64,000 nt of DNA from Closterium sp. NIES-65. Lineage: Eukaryota; Streptophyta; Zygnematophyceae; Desmidiales; Closteriaceae. A model generated the notes under the pieces. The model had not been told where the DNA came from. It was given only the letters and a program-made list of their open reading frames with translations, and did not search any database. Each line of letters begins with the position of its first letter. Within the stretch, counting starts at the first letter, position 1. Below are positions 41,341-51,497 of this stretch, piece by piece. Location: contig CANXME010002654.1 in assembly GCA_948144175.1 (NCBI GenBank), positions 310,001 through 374,000 of the forward strand. The letters run 5' to 3'. The translations under genes and the position numbers were made by a program.

Positions 41341-42290
41341 TGTGCCTTCGCGTTCTTCTCTCCGGTGGAGATGCCAGGAAAGTAGCAACTCTCAAGGAGG
41401 CCTTGGAGACTAGTGATGCTGAGGAGTGGAAGAAGGCGATGGAGAGTGAGCTGAAGAGCATCGAGGAGAACGACAGGTTTGAATTGGAGGGGCGTACGGC
41501 GATAACGTCCAAGTGGCTCTTCAAAATCAAGTCGGATGCCGACGGCAAGATCGAGCGCTACAAGTCTAGGCTTGTAGCTAAGGGGTACCAGCAGAAGAAG
41601 AAGGTGGACTTCAAGGAGCTGTTTGCCCCTGTGGTGAAGCCGACGACGCTGCGAACCCTATTCGCAGGAGCCGCTATCAAAGGATGGGTGGTGAAGCAGA
41701 TGGACATCGTAACGGCATTTCGTAACGGCATCCTTGAGGAGGAGATTTTTATGGCCCAGCCAGAGGGGTTTGATGATGGTAGTGGCAGAGTGTAGAAGCT
41801 GAAGTAGGCCCTCCATGGGCTGAAGCAGGCCTCTAGGCAATGGTACATGAAGCTGCGCGAAGTGTTGGAGGAGATCGGCTTCACTCCCTCAACGGCCGAT
41901 CACTCCTTCTTCATGCTTGGCGAGGGGGAGCAGAGGAGCTTCATGGTGGTTTATAAGGATAACATTCTCATTTTCTCACCCTCCTCTGACCTTGTGAAGG
42001 AGGTGATGCTGAAGCTGCAAGACAAGTTCAAGTGCAAGTCTCTTGGTGACGTGAACTTCTACCTTGGGCTCCACGACGAATGAGACGTGGAGAAGCGGAG
42101 CATGCGAGTGCACCAACGGAAGTACTTGGAGGCTTTGGCTGCCAACTTTGACCAGAGTGAAGGTCATGTGGCTACTCCCTTTCCTTCTGGGTTCAACTGT
42201 GTGAAGGGACCAGAGGAGGAGAGCGTTGGTGAAGAGGAGAGGCGCCATTTTTACTCGTTAGTGGGCAGCCTCATGTATGCGGGGTAAACA
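41340..42290 (+). pseudogene. B reverse transcriptase
   Basis: Motifs in order are WLFKIKSDADGKIERYKSR, FKELFAPVVKPTTLR, QMDIVTAFRNGILEEEIF and the catalytic site YKDN at 41952-41963 in place of YVDD. Stops at about 41793-41795, 41805 and 42081 break the frame, and the connection domain ends HFYSLVGSLMYAG before a frameshift at about 42285. Confidence 0.87.
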
Positions 42291-42949
42291 CCCAACCAGA
42301 CGTCGCGTTTGCTACCGGACAGCTAGCTAGGGTTGTGCAATGCCCTAATGAGGAGCAGGTTGCAGCTGGAATGAGGGTGGCCAAGTACCTTGGCCAAACA
42401 CCGACCGTTGGGCTGCAATACTCGGCGGCGGCGCAAAGGCGCCAAAAGGGCGCGGATGGTATAGATTCCGGGCGTTTGTTCCTCACCGCCTACTCGGATG
42501 CGTCATATGCATCAGAACCAGAGGATATGACAAGCATGGGAGGCTTCATATGCTGTGTTGGTGGAGGCCCAACTGCTTGGGAGAGCAAGAAGCAGGTTGA
42601 CCAAGCATTGAGCTCGGTGGAGTCCGAGTACATGGCACTCTTCCGTGCGGTATGGTAGATTGTGTGGCAGCGACGTTTGTTGGCTGAATTGCGGGAGGAG
42701 CAGCAAGGACCTACCCCATTGTACTGTGACAGCCAGGGTGCCATTGCTCTTGCCAAGAATCCTGTGTTGCATGGACTCACGAAGCACATGAGGGTGAAGT
42801 GGCATTGGACGAGGAGCATAGTGGCCGCGGGGGAAGTTGAGTTGCGCTACGTGAAGACCACGGGGCAGCCGGCTGACATGATGACCAAGAGGCTGGTGGA
42901 GCAGCAGCATTGGAAGTGTTGCAAGCTGGCTGGGATGGCTCTAAACTAA
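42291..42949 (+). pseudogene. B RNase H
   Basis: The domain shows AYSDASYASEPED, SSVESEYMALF and CDSQGAIALAKNP, then HMRVKWHWTRSIV and QPADMMTKRL. One stop (at 42656-42658) lies after FRAVW. It ends LAGMALN at 42949, which gives the normal C-terminus that D1 and D3 have lost. Confidence 0.88.
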
Positions 42950-42988
42950 GAGAGCAAGATCCTAAGGCCAACAATCAGAGGGGGACTT
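42950..42988 (+). other. B polypurine tract
   Basis: ATCAGAGGGGGACTT directly precedes the 3' LTR. Confidence 0.8.
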
Positions 42989-43809
42989 TGTTGGTGCAAC
43001 CCTACGGTTTGTACTCGGCTTGTTGTCCGTGTACGTGCATGCGTGTGTGCATGGAATGGAATGAGTGCATGAAATAAATATATATTTCATGCTTATAATA
43101 GTGTGTGAATGATGGGTCATGATCTTGACTGTGTGTGTCAAGTCAATAGCGAATTATCACTAGTCGCGTGAAACGTGGTCATTTTGAATGTCCAGCACGG
43201 TTTCTACTTTGTCGTGCGCGGTTTCTATTTTGTCGCTTGTCGAACGTTTGGTGTGTCGCAGGTGTGTGCAGCAGACCCATCAAGAACACAAGGATGAGTT
43301 TGTGATGAAGGACCCGAGCCCTGGTGTCAACATTCAAGTGATCGTGAAGCTCGCCAGAAGGGTACACCTCAAGAAATTGAGAATAGTTACATTACTTTGT
43401 TATGTGTAACACTTCACTTGGTGTAGGCCCTGGTGAAGGGTAGTTTCGAGACTCTTCGTGGTTGGGGACAGTGTGGCACTGTTCCACATCACTGTACCTC
43501 GGCTCTTGTGGTTTGTAGGAGCTGGGAGTCATTCCCAACTCGTATCTCTTCCTATCTTGTGTTCTAAGACTACAGTGGCTGCTATAGTGCTGTTCGTTCA
43601 AACCAACGCTGTCTCGTCAGTACTTGGCAAAATCGTGTGATCTAAAATCCTTTTTGTAGGCGACGTTAAGACGCTCCGGATCCAAGTTGAATCAGGTCAT
43701 TTAAAGCTGTGACCAGAACGCTATGAACGTTTGAAGCCGCTGTGAAGAAATCCGACTCTGCACTCTATCTTTCGTTTTAGGCACTTTGAAGCCTACTATG
43801 ACTAAAACA
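42989..43809 (+). repeat. B 3' LTR (821 bp)
   Basis: It starts TGTTGGTGCAACCC and ends GACTAAAACA, followed by the target duplication GCTAC. Confidence 0.93.
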
Positions 43810-43814
43810 GCTAC

Positions 43815-44121
43815 ATGGACGCAGATCATGCCACTGATCCTATGAATCGATAGTGACAAACTGGCTTTGTTTTCCGCATGGAACCAACAGGACCAAACTT
43901 CTGGAACTCGCAGAAGCAGGAGCTGGTTGCCCTGTCATCGGCCGAAGAAGAATACATCGTCGCAACAGCAGCAGTTCGCGAAGGCCTATACCTACACGAG
44001 TTGCTGCAAAATTTCAACCTCGCCTACTTTTTGCCTTCACTGTGACAACCAGAGCGCCATCAAGAAGCAAACAAGCCAGGGTTTGTGAACTACACTAAGC
44101 ACTTCGCGCTACGGTATTTTT
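43815..44121 (+). pseudogene. C RNase H, middle part
   Basis: The frame after B gives MDADHATDP (first Asp), SQKQELVALSSAEEEYIVAT (second acidic residue) and, after a frame change near 44040, the DNQSAIK block (CDNQSAI in other elements). NYTKHFALRYF follows. D2 interrupts at TTTTT, and the rest of the domain is at 54520. Confidence 0.8.
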
Positions 44122-44644
44122 TGTTGGTGTAAGGGCCTAATCAACTCAATCTATTAAGACTTTATCAAACTTAAAACCTCTCCTCGGGGTCACCTCCAAG
44201 GGTCCTTGGGTGCCTGGTACAAGACCAGCCCCTATCCTCGGGTCCGAGTTTGTAGAGAGAGGGATCAAGAGAGACTAAGTCAAAACAGCAAGAGTACCTT
44301 GAACGTCGCGCAGCGTATCGTGCAGACCGTCGATCGGATTAAGCTGAGGATTTCCTATATCGAAGCTCACTCTAAGAGCTTTAAAATAAGCCAAGTTGCC
44401 TCGCGAAAAGTTCTGCCATTACGAAGTTATGGCTCGGACAGCGTTAGCCTAGCATTGGAGTGCTAGCGTACTAGCGTTGACTCGGGTAGCATTCCGCTGT
44501 TGCACCGAGTAGAAAGGAAATTCCAGCAAGGAAGGAATTCGCTTGAATCAATTTCACTATATCCAGGTACAAAAAGAGAAAGAATAAATAGTTCTAGCTA
44601 GCAAGGACCTTGGGAATAAACCTGGGAACAACCAAGGATGATCC
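44122..44644 (-). repeat. D2 3' LTR, terminal part
   Basis: On the plus strand it starts TGTTGGTGTAAGGGCCTAAT and runs to the E1 target site GATCC (44640-44644). It continues at 46254. Confidence 0.9.
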
Positions 44645-44768
44645 TGTCAGAATGTTCTCATCTAGCCTGTAGTGGGGTGCTCTATAGCGAGTACAACCCT
44701 GTTAGGGTTTGCTATTTGTATCCCCATTCTTGCTAGTCAAACCCTCTTCTTTCTTCTAATTTTACCAT
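44645..44768 (+). repeat. E1 5' LTR
   Basis: It starts TGTCAGAATGTTCTC. The core GAGTACAACCCTGTTAGGG parallels the family A LTR core. Confidence 0.92.
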
Positions 44769-44786
44769 GCTATCAGAGCAGGTCGA
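44769..44786 (+). other. E1 primer-binding site
   Basis: TGCTATCAGAGCAGGTCG abuts the LTR. It shares the AGCAGGTC extension with family A sites rather than the AGCCC/AGCTGCG of B and D. Confidence 0.85.
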
Positions 44787-44897
44787 TCCCCTTGGATCGA
44801 TCCTGTGGGTGGGTTACCACCACCTCGTTGCTTCCGCTGCAACTGCTACTGCTACTCTCTGTGCCGCACGCCCCGTGGCGTGCGGCAGTTTTTCTTC

Positions 44898-45010
44898 CCG
44901 CCGTGCGCCCCGAGGCGCGCGGCGGTTTTCTGCCCGCCGTGCGCCCCGAGGCGCGCGGCGGTTCTCTGCCTGCTGTGCGCCCCGAGGCGCGCGGCGGGCT
45001 TCTGCCTCGT
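44898..45010 (+). promoter_or_regulatory. E1 leader hairpin array
   Basis: Three units with 36-bp period each form a 12-bp inverted repeat (CCGCCGTGCGCC-CCGA-GGCGCGCGGCGG, one G/T mismatch). The CCGA loop and GC arms resemble the A4 hairpin at 23847-23864. A role in RNA packaging is possible but unproven. Confidence 0.45.
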
Positions 45011-45480
45011 CGCTCGGCGCGTCGCCCTCGGGAGGCGCTGCGACGGGCGACGGGGACCCGCGCGCCGGCCCGTCGACGCCCGTGCGCCGCTGCCCCGGCT
45101 CGTCGACGCCCGTGCGCCGCTGCCCCGGCCCGTCGCCGCCCGTGCGCCGCTGCCCCGGCCCCGCGCAGCTGCCCCGGCCCGTCGCGCCCGTGCGCCGCCA
45201 GCCCCGGCCCGTCGCCGCCCGTGCGCCGCTGTCCCGGCCCCACACCGCCCGTGCGCCGCCCGTCCCGGCCCCGGCCCCGCCTGCGGCCCCCCCTTTTCCC
45301 GTCGCCTGTCGAGGCGACCCTCGGGGGCCACTTGCGGGGAGGGGGGCGAGCGCCGCCCCCCCCCCCCTTCTGCTGCCTGTCTTGACGCCCTAGGCGGCCG
45401 TGCGTCGGTTCCCCCCCCCCCCCCCCCCCCGCCTCCCCCTCCCCCGTAACCTCCCTACCCGCCATCCCGCCCTGCCTGAG
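45010..45480 (+). repeat. E1 GC-rich repeats and homopolymer
   Basis: Units of about 30 bp (GCCCGTGCGCCGCTGCCCCG) recur from 45050 to 45260. A run of about 22 C lies at 45409-45430. Long open frames on both strands result from these repeats. Confidence 0.82.
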
Positions 45481-45984
45481 TTAGGGTTTGGGGAGTGGCG
45501 AGTAGGGGGTGGCGAGTATGGGGGTGGCGGGTGTGTGGTCTCCCCTGCTCCTCCTCCTCCTCTGTCTCCCACTGCTGCAGCTGCCGCTGAGGGGGGTGGG
45601 TGTGTGGGAGTCGCTGGAGTCGTGCTAGGGGGTGGGGTGTAAGTGACCCTAGGGGTGCAGTAGGGGGTGTGTGCAAGGGGGGGTGAGACTGTTTGGGGAG
45701 CTGAATGAAGGATGCCGCTGTGTCGCTAGCAACACCTGTAGTCCGGGGGCTTCGTCCAGTAGCTCAGTCGTAGCCAGCTGTGCCAGCCGCCCGTGGGTCC
45801 GTTGCTCGTCTGCCGCTACTTTAGCCGCGGGGCCAGTTACCCCTGTAGTCCGGGGGCTTCGTCCGGTAGCCGCTGTGCCAGTCTGCCTCCTGTTGCCCGT
45901 GTGTCTGCAGCTTCATCCGTCACCTCCTATCTCCTTTCCTCTCACTCTCGCCTCCTCCTCCTCACTTGCCCTCTGCGATAGCCT

Positions 45985-46125
45985 CTAGCTTTGCTCATAA
46001 TTCTTAACTTTAAACTATTGCTTCTTGAACTTGTGCTCAAAATGTGTGGTGACATTGTGATCCACCCTGAGCTTGTACTGCTTTGCTTGCTCTGCTGATT
46101 ACACCCCACTTTGGCTATGGGGGTG
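45985..46125 (+). other. E1 3' block and polypurine tract
   Basis: TTGAACTTGTGCTC and then TGTGGTGACATTGTGATCCA match the A4 3' UTR closely. CACCCCACTTTGGCTATGGG and GGTG precede the LTR. Confidence 0.82.
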
Positions 46126-46248
46126 TGTCAGAATGTTCTCATCTAGCGTGTAGTGGGGTGCTCTATAGCGAGTACAACCCTATTAGGGTTTGCTATTTGT
46201 ATCCCCATTCTTGCTAGTCAAACCCTCTTCTTTCTTCTAATTTTAACA
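46126..46248 (+). repeat. E1 3' LTR
   Basis: It is the partner of 44645-44768 and is followed by GATCC. Confidence 0.92.
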
Positions 46249-46253
46249 GATCC

Positions 46254-46602
46254 CAAATAATTCCAAGCAACAGAACCAACCTGGCTGGACAAAACAGCAG
46301 GTGGTAGGTTGGTAAACAACCTCTGGTTCTGTTTTTCCAACCTGGGAAAACAACAACCAGGTTCAGGTCCTAAAAACAGAACTTGTTTTGTCTTTGCCCA
46401 ACCAGCCAAATGCTGGTTCCGCTGGTTTCCCCTGGCCCTGTAGCATGCAGATACAGACAAACAACATCCAACCTTCACCTAAATTGTACCCCTATAGTGC
46501 CTGCCCTGCTACACTATAGTCAACCAAACAAAACAGTACCATTTCGAGTTGGATAGAACTGAATCTGCGCAATCAAGTAAGCCGAACCGCAAAGCTTCCC
46601 TC
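46254..46602 (-). repeat. D2 3' LTR, inner part
   Basis: It continues the minus-strand D LTR after E1 and ends abruptly at the gag junction. The missing piece is about the first 225 bp of the LTR as judged from D1. Confidence 0.88.
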
Positions 46603-47076
46603 CTCGCTAGGGCGTAACGCGGACAGCTCCCTCTCCAGCATCAATGTTGCAACAACGGAGGTCGGGACGTGCAGCTCCTTCAACACCGTCCACGCCTTCA
46701 GACCGCACTCAACCTCCGGCAGCAGGTGCATGACGTGGTGACGCTGGTTCAGCTCCAAACTCTGCGACATCAAATAGTAGCCAGCCCAGGCGCGCTCGTC
46801 CCAATCTTCCTGAAGGGCGGGGTCACTCGGTCTAGGCTCCTCCCCAATTATTAGTTTCAGCAAACCGATCTGACGGAAATAAAGTTGCATTTTCCAGGCC
46901 CAATCATCATAGCCCTCACCATTGAACTTCTCGACGGTGAAGTTTTTCAGCACCTCCTTGATCAGCGAGCCCTGGCTTGTTCGCGCTCCCCTTAGCGCGG
47001 AAACACCAGAATCTTGGCTGCTGCTATGATCTTGGGCTGAAGATTCACCAGCTACCGCCGAGGTGTTGCCCGCCAT
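46603..47076 (-). pseudogene. D2 Gag fragment
   Basis: The ATG at 47074-47076 opens MAGNTSAVAGESSAQD and continues in one frame for about 158 residues, through FNGEGYDDWAWKMQLYF, LMSQSLELNQRHHVMHLLP and TLMLERELSALRPSE. It then fuses to LTR sequence. D2 keeps the stretch without the stop and frameshift seen in D1. All pol is deleted. Confidence 0.9.
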
Positions 47077-47107
47077 AGCTACCTATATCGAGGATCACTA
47101 TAACGCA

Positions 47108-47119
47108 GCTCTGATACCA
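47108..47119 (-). other. D2 primer-binding site
   Basis: The minus strand reads TGGTATCAGAGC three bases from the LTR end. Confidence 0.88.
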
Positions 47120-47122
47120 GCT

Positions 47123-47756
47123 TGTTGGTGTAAGGGCCTAATAAACTCAAGCTATTAAGACTTTATCAAACTTAAAACCTCTCCTCGGGGTCACCTCCAA
47201 GGGTCCTTGGGTGCCTGGTACAAGACCAGCCCCTATCCTCGGGTCCGAGTTTGTAGAGAGAGGGATCAAGAGAGACTAAGTCAAAACAACAAGAGTACCT
47301 TGAACGTCGCGCAGCGTATCGTGCAGACCGTCGATCGGATTAAGCTGAGAATTTCCTATATCGAAGCTCACTCTAAGAGCTTTAAAATAAGCCAAGTTGC
47401 CTCGCGAAAAGTTCTGCCATTACGAAGTTATGGCTCGGACTGCGTTAGCCTAGCGTTGGAGTGCTAGCGTACTAGCGTTGACTCGGGTAGCATTCCGCTG
47501 TCGCACCGCGTAGAAAGGAAATTCCAGCAAGGAAGGAATTCGCTTGAATCAATTTCACTATATCCAGGTACAAACAGAGACAGAATAAATAGTTCTAGCT
47601 AGCAAGGACCTAGGGAATAAACCTGGGAACAACCAAGGATGATCCCAAATAATTCCAAGCAACAGAACCAACGTGGCTGGACAAAACAGCAGGTGGTAGG
47701 CTGGTAAACAACCTCTGGTTCTGTTTTTCCAACCTGGGAAAACAACAACCAGGTTC
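47123..47756 (-). repeat. D2 5' LTR, first segment
   Basis: With 54056-54514 it makes a full 1,093-bp D LTR. D3 splits it at GGTTC. Confidence 0.92.
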
Positions 47757-48841
47757 TGTTGGGTGCAAATTCACATTGCACGACATCCTGCCGTCTGTTT
47801 GTACGAGTATGCGTGTGCGAATGCATTTGCGTGTGAATGGTATGTTCGTGTGTTTGTTTGCTTTCGCAATTTTCGCTTGAAGCATTTGCAGGTACTCGCA
47901 CAATGTGCGCTTCGGCATAACATTGTACGCGCTATGAACAGTACAAGCACAAAGGACGAGCTCGCAAAGGATTCCAAGATGGAAGCTTTGTGGTTCGGCT
48001 TACTTGATTGCGCAGATTCAGTTCTATCCAACTCGAAATTGTACTGTTTTGTTTGGTTGACTATAGTGTAGCAGGGCAGGCACTATAGGGGTACAATTTA
48101 GGTGAAGGTGGGATGTTGTTTGTCTGTATCTGCATGCTACAGGGCCAGGGGAAACCAGCGGAACCAGCATTTGGCTGGTTGGGCAAAGACAAAACAGGTT
48201 CTGTTTTTAGGACCTGAACCTGGTTGTTGTTTTCCCAGGTTGGAAAAACAGAACCAGAGGTTGTTCACCAACCTACCACCTGCTTTTTTGTCCAGCCAGG
48301 TTGGTTCTGTTGCTTGGAATTATTTGGGATCATCCCTGGTTGTTCCCAGGTTGATTCCCAAGGTCCTTGCTAGCTAGAGCTATTTATTCCTTCTCCGTTT
48401 GTACCTGAAAATAATGAAATTGATTCAAGCGAATTCCTTCCTTGATAGAATTTCCTTTCTACGCGGTGCGACGGCGGAATGCTACCCGAGTCAACGCTAG
48501 TACCCTAGCACTCCAACGCTAGGCTAACGCTGTCCGAGACATAACTTCGTAATGGCAGAACTTTTCGCGACGCAACTTGGCTTATTTTAAAGCTCTTAGA
48601 GTAAGCTTCGATATAGAAAATTCACAGCTTAATCCGATCGACGGTCTGCACGATACGCTGCGCGACGTTCAAGGTACCCTTGCTGTTTTGACTAAGTCCC
48701 TCTTGATCCCTCTCTCTACAAACTCGGACCCGAGGATAGGGGCTGGTCTTGTACCAGGCACCCCAGGACCCTTGGAGGTGACCCCGAGGAGAGGTTTTAA
48801 TTTTGATAAAGTCTTAATAGCTTGAGTTTATTAGGCCCTTA
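47757..48841 (+). repeat. D3 5' LTR, 3' end clipped
   Basis: It starts TGTTGGGTGCAAATTC and ends in TTAGGCCCTTA, then passes directly into gag at HLLPEVECG. The terminal CACCAACA is absent. Confidence 0.9.
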
Positions 48842-48847
48842 GACGTC

Positions 48848-49660
48848 ATGCACCTGCTGCCGGAGGTTGAGTGCGGTCCGAAGGTGTGGACCGTGTTGAA
48901 GGAGCTGCACGCCCCGACCTCTGTTGTTGCAACATTGATGCTGGAGAGGGAGCTGTCCGCGTTGCGCCTGAGCGAGGGAGAGCCGGTGCAACCTGTCCTG
49001 GATAAATTGCGCGACCTCTACGCGAAGTTGGCGACCGCGGGAATCACCTACCCGGAGCAGACCAAGTGCCTGAAGATGCTCTTGCTGCTGGCGGAATCGT
49101 GGCTTCAATTCACGAGCGGATTGAGCCTGCCGCAGAACCAGAGCTCGTGGACACTCGAGTGGGTGCGGACAAAGATTCTAGAGGAGGACTTCCGTCGCCG
49201 TCAACTGAGGGGTGGAGACGACGGCAGCAGCGGCTACGGGATGCAAGGGAGCCGACGTGCCAAAGGACATGGCTTCGGTGGTGCTGGACGCGGTGCAAAG
49301 AAAGACGACGACTCCAACGACCAACAAGGAGGTACCGGTTGGGGTCGCGGTGCGAAATCTGGACGTGGGGGCAAGTCAAGTGCTGGTGGCAAAATGAAAG
49401 GGAGTTGCTGGTATTGTGAGAAGGAAGGGCACCCCTGGTTTTTGTGCTACAAGAAACCCGATGGATGGACCCCCCAGAATCGTCACCAGGATGGCGGCGC
49501 GCGGAGGAACCAGAAAAACGGCACCAACATGGTCGCTGATTCGTCCGACAACAACCCGAAGGACAACGGCGGTGCGGAGAAGAAGAAGGAGCGCACCGCG
49601 GGCCAATTCTTCCATGTGGGAGACAAGGGGGAGCAAGGAGACGCATCTGCTAAGGTTTGA
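48848..49660 (+). pseudogene. D3 Gag, N-terminally deleted
   Basis: The preserved part has TVLKELHAPTSVVATLMLER, NQSSWTLEWVRTKILEEDF, a Gly/Arg-rich stretch and the intact zinc knuckle CWYCEKEGHPWFLC (C-x2-C-x4-H-x4-C). The frame ends at a TGA (49658-49660) at a Gly codon position, and an extra C near 49672 moves the protease to the next frame. About 115 N-terminal residues are missing. Confidence 0.88.
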
Positions 49661-51497
49661 GCAGAGCTGCACCCCCTTGGATTATTGGGTGTTGGACACG
49701 GGCGCTGCTTGGACGATGACGCCACGAAAAGACCTACTGGACCACGTACAAGCTGCACCGATCAACGAGGTGTGCTCCGCCTCTGGACACGCGCTGAAGG
49801 TGGCTGGTGCGGGACGAGCTGCGTTTAAGGGAGCGGATGGCAACCCGGTGGTGCTGCACGATGTTCTCCTTGTTCCTGAACTCAAGGCCAACCTCATTTC
49901 CCTTCGTAAGCTTGGCAAGGCTGGGGTGAGCACTAGCACGGATGGGGCACGCACTTACAAGGGGCAGCTGGGCAATCAGGTGCTTTGGGATCTGCACGAG
50001 AGTACGGACGTGTACAGATCCATGTGGCAGCTGCCGGCGTTGGCGTGGCATGGTGGGGGGCAGGCTGGAGAGGGGTCTGCATCCCAGGGGGAGTGCAACG
50101 CCGTTGGAGGGGTTGGTGTGAAAGTGTCGGCCAGATCTGGGGAGACGGATTGGGCAACTGCACACCGACGTTTGGGGCATGTGGCAATGCCTTTGCTGAA
50201 GCAACTGGAGAAGGATGGAGTCGTTAAGGGCTTGAAGCTGAACGGACAACCACCCGATGATAACTGTGAAATTTGCCTCCTTTCAAAGTTCACCCGTTTC
50301 CCCTTCCATAATGTGGCTGGCAGGAGCAAAAAGCCGTTGGAACTGGTCCACATGGACTTGGTGGGGCCGCTGCCGGTGCAAGGGCACAAGGGGGAGCGGT
50401 ACTTCCTAACCATAGTGGATGACTGGAGCAGGCTAATGTGGGCGTATCCGCTGAAGCAGAAAGATCTAGCCGCCTCCACGATTCGGGACGATTGGCTGCC
50501 GTTCGTCGAGAAGCAAGCGGAGTGTGTGGTGAAGCGGATTAGGACAGATCGGGGTGGTGAGTTCCTTGGAGCTGAGATGACGGCCTGGCTCAAGAAGCAG
50601 GGCATCCAGAGGGAGCTGACCACGGCTTACACCCCACAGTCCAACGGTGTAGCAGAACGGGCGAACCGGACAATTCTGGAGACAGCTAGGGCGCTGCTCA
50701 TAGAATCTGGGCTGGACAACTTGATGTGGCCCCATGCTGTTCGGCACGCTACCGTCGCTAGGAACAGGGTACTCACAAAGGTTGGGGATGACTCGTGGGT
50801 GCCGTTGGAGAGGTGGCTTGGGAGGAAGCCGCCGGTGGACATGCTGAGGGTGTTCGGTTGCATGGCAGTCGCCCACGTCCCCAAGACCTACCGCAGTAAG
50901 TTGGGGGCGAGTGCAATCTGGTGTGTGCATTTGGGGCTGGCTGCTGAGAGCAAGGGATGGCTGCTGTGGGAGCCTTCCAAGGGTGTGTTGTTTGACAGCA
51001 GGGATGTGAAGTTTGTTGAGGGCATGATGTATGGGAGCTGGGAGAAACAGCCGGAGGCTAGGGTGTCCCAGCAAATGGAGCAGATCACCATGCAGCTGGA
51101 CCTGACTCCTAGTGTGTGGGAGGAGGGAGAAGAGGCAGCTGCAGACGGTGGTGATGGAAAGAAGGTACAGGAGGCACCTGCTGGTGGAGAAAATGATGTG
51201 GAGAATAGCACTAGTGGAGCTGCTGGATCTGAGGGGGGAGAGCATCAGCAGGGGAAAACTAAGAAGCCGAAGGGTGTCGTTATGAAGGGATGGGAGACAC
51301 CTGTCTCAAGGCCAGGACGTACCCGTATGGCTACTAAGAAGCTGACTGCAGGAGCTGATGTAGCGGAGCAGCAGCTTGGGACCGAGGAGGCATTGCTGAT
51401 TCTACCGCATGGCTATGACCCGGATCAGGAGGATGAGCCTGCGTACTGTTTTCTTGCCCCTGCACCAGAGGAACCAGCTAGTATGGAGGAGGCATAA
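49661..51497 (+). pseudogene. D3 protease and integrase
   Basis: The protease has an intact site, WVLDTGAAWTM (about 49685-49715), and VLHDVLLVPELKANLISL. Integrase has HRRLGHVAM and CEICLLSKF, then HMDLVGPLPVQ, TIVDDWSRLMW, RTDRGGEFLGAE and PQSNGVAERANRT, so zinc and catalytic residues are all present. The C-terminal part ends in an acidic linker. A TAA at 51495-51497 interrupts the frame before RT (EEA, then AGPDRDKW). Confidence 0.9.

Larger units (their letters stand above)
23643..43809 (+). mobile_element. B, Copia element nested in C, itself carrying A4 and D1
   Basis: Target duplication GCTAC stands at 23638-23642 and 43810-43814. The 5' LTR is split by A4 (23643-23664 plus 31035-31798) and the 3' LTR is 42989-43809. 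Without A4 and D1 the element is about 6.3 kb with PBS, gag, PR, IN, RT, RH and polypurine tract in order. The LTRs differ by many substitutions and indels, and pol has more than five stops or frameshifts, so B is an old insertion. Confidence 0.93.
44645..46248 (+). mobile_element. E1, non-autonomous LTR element (1,604 bp)
   Basis: LTRs at 44645-44768 (124 bp) and 46126-46248 (123 bp) differ by three substitutions and one T-run indel. GATCC is duplicated at 44640-44644 and 46249-46253. PBS (TGCTATCAGAGCAGGTCG), three 36-bp hairpin units, GC repeats, a C-run, a short 3' block and the polypurine tract follow. No Gag or Pol motif is present in any frame. Confidence 0.93.

Noticed and set aside
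48842-49108. D3 as a complete element
   Set aside because: The LTR passes straight into gag at HLLPEVE without LTR end, PBS or Gag N-terminus.
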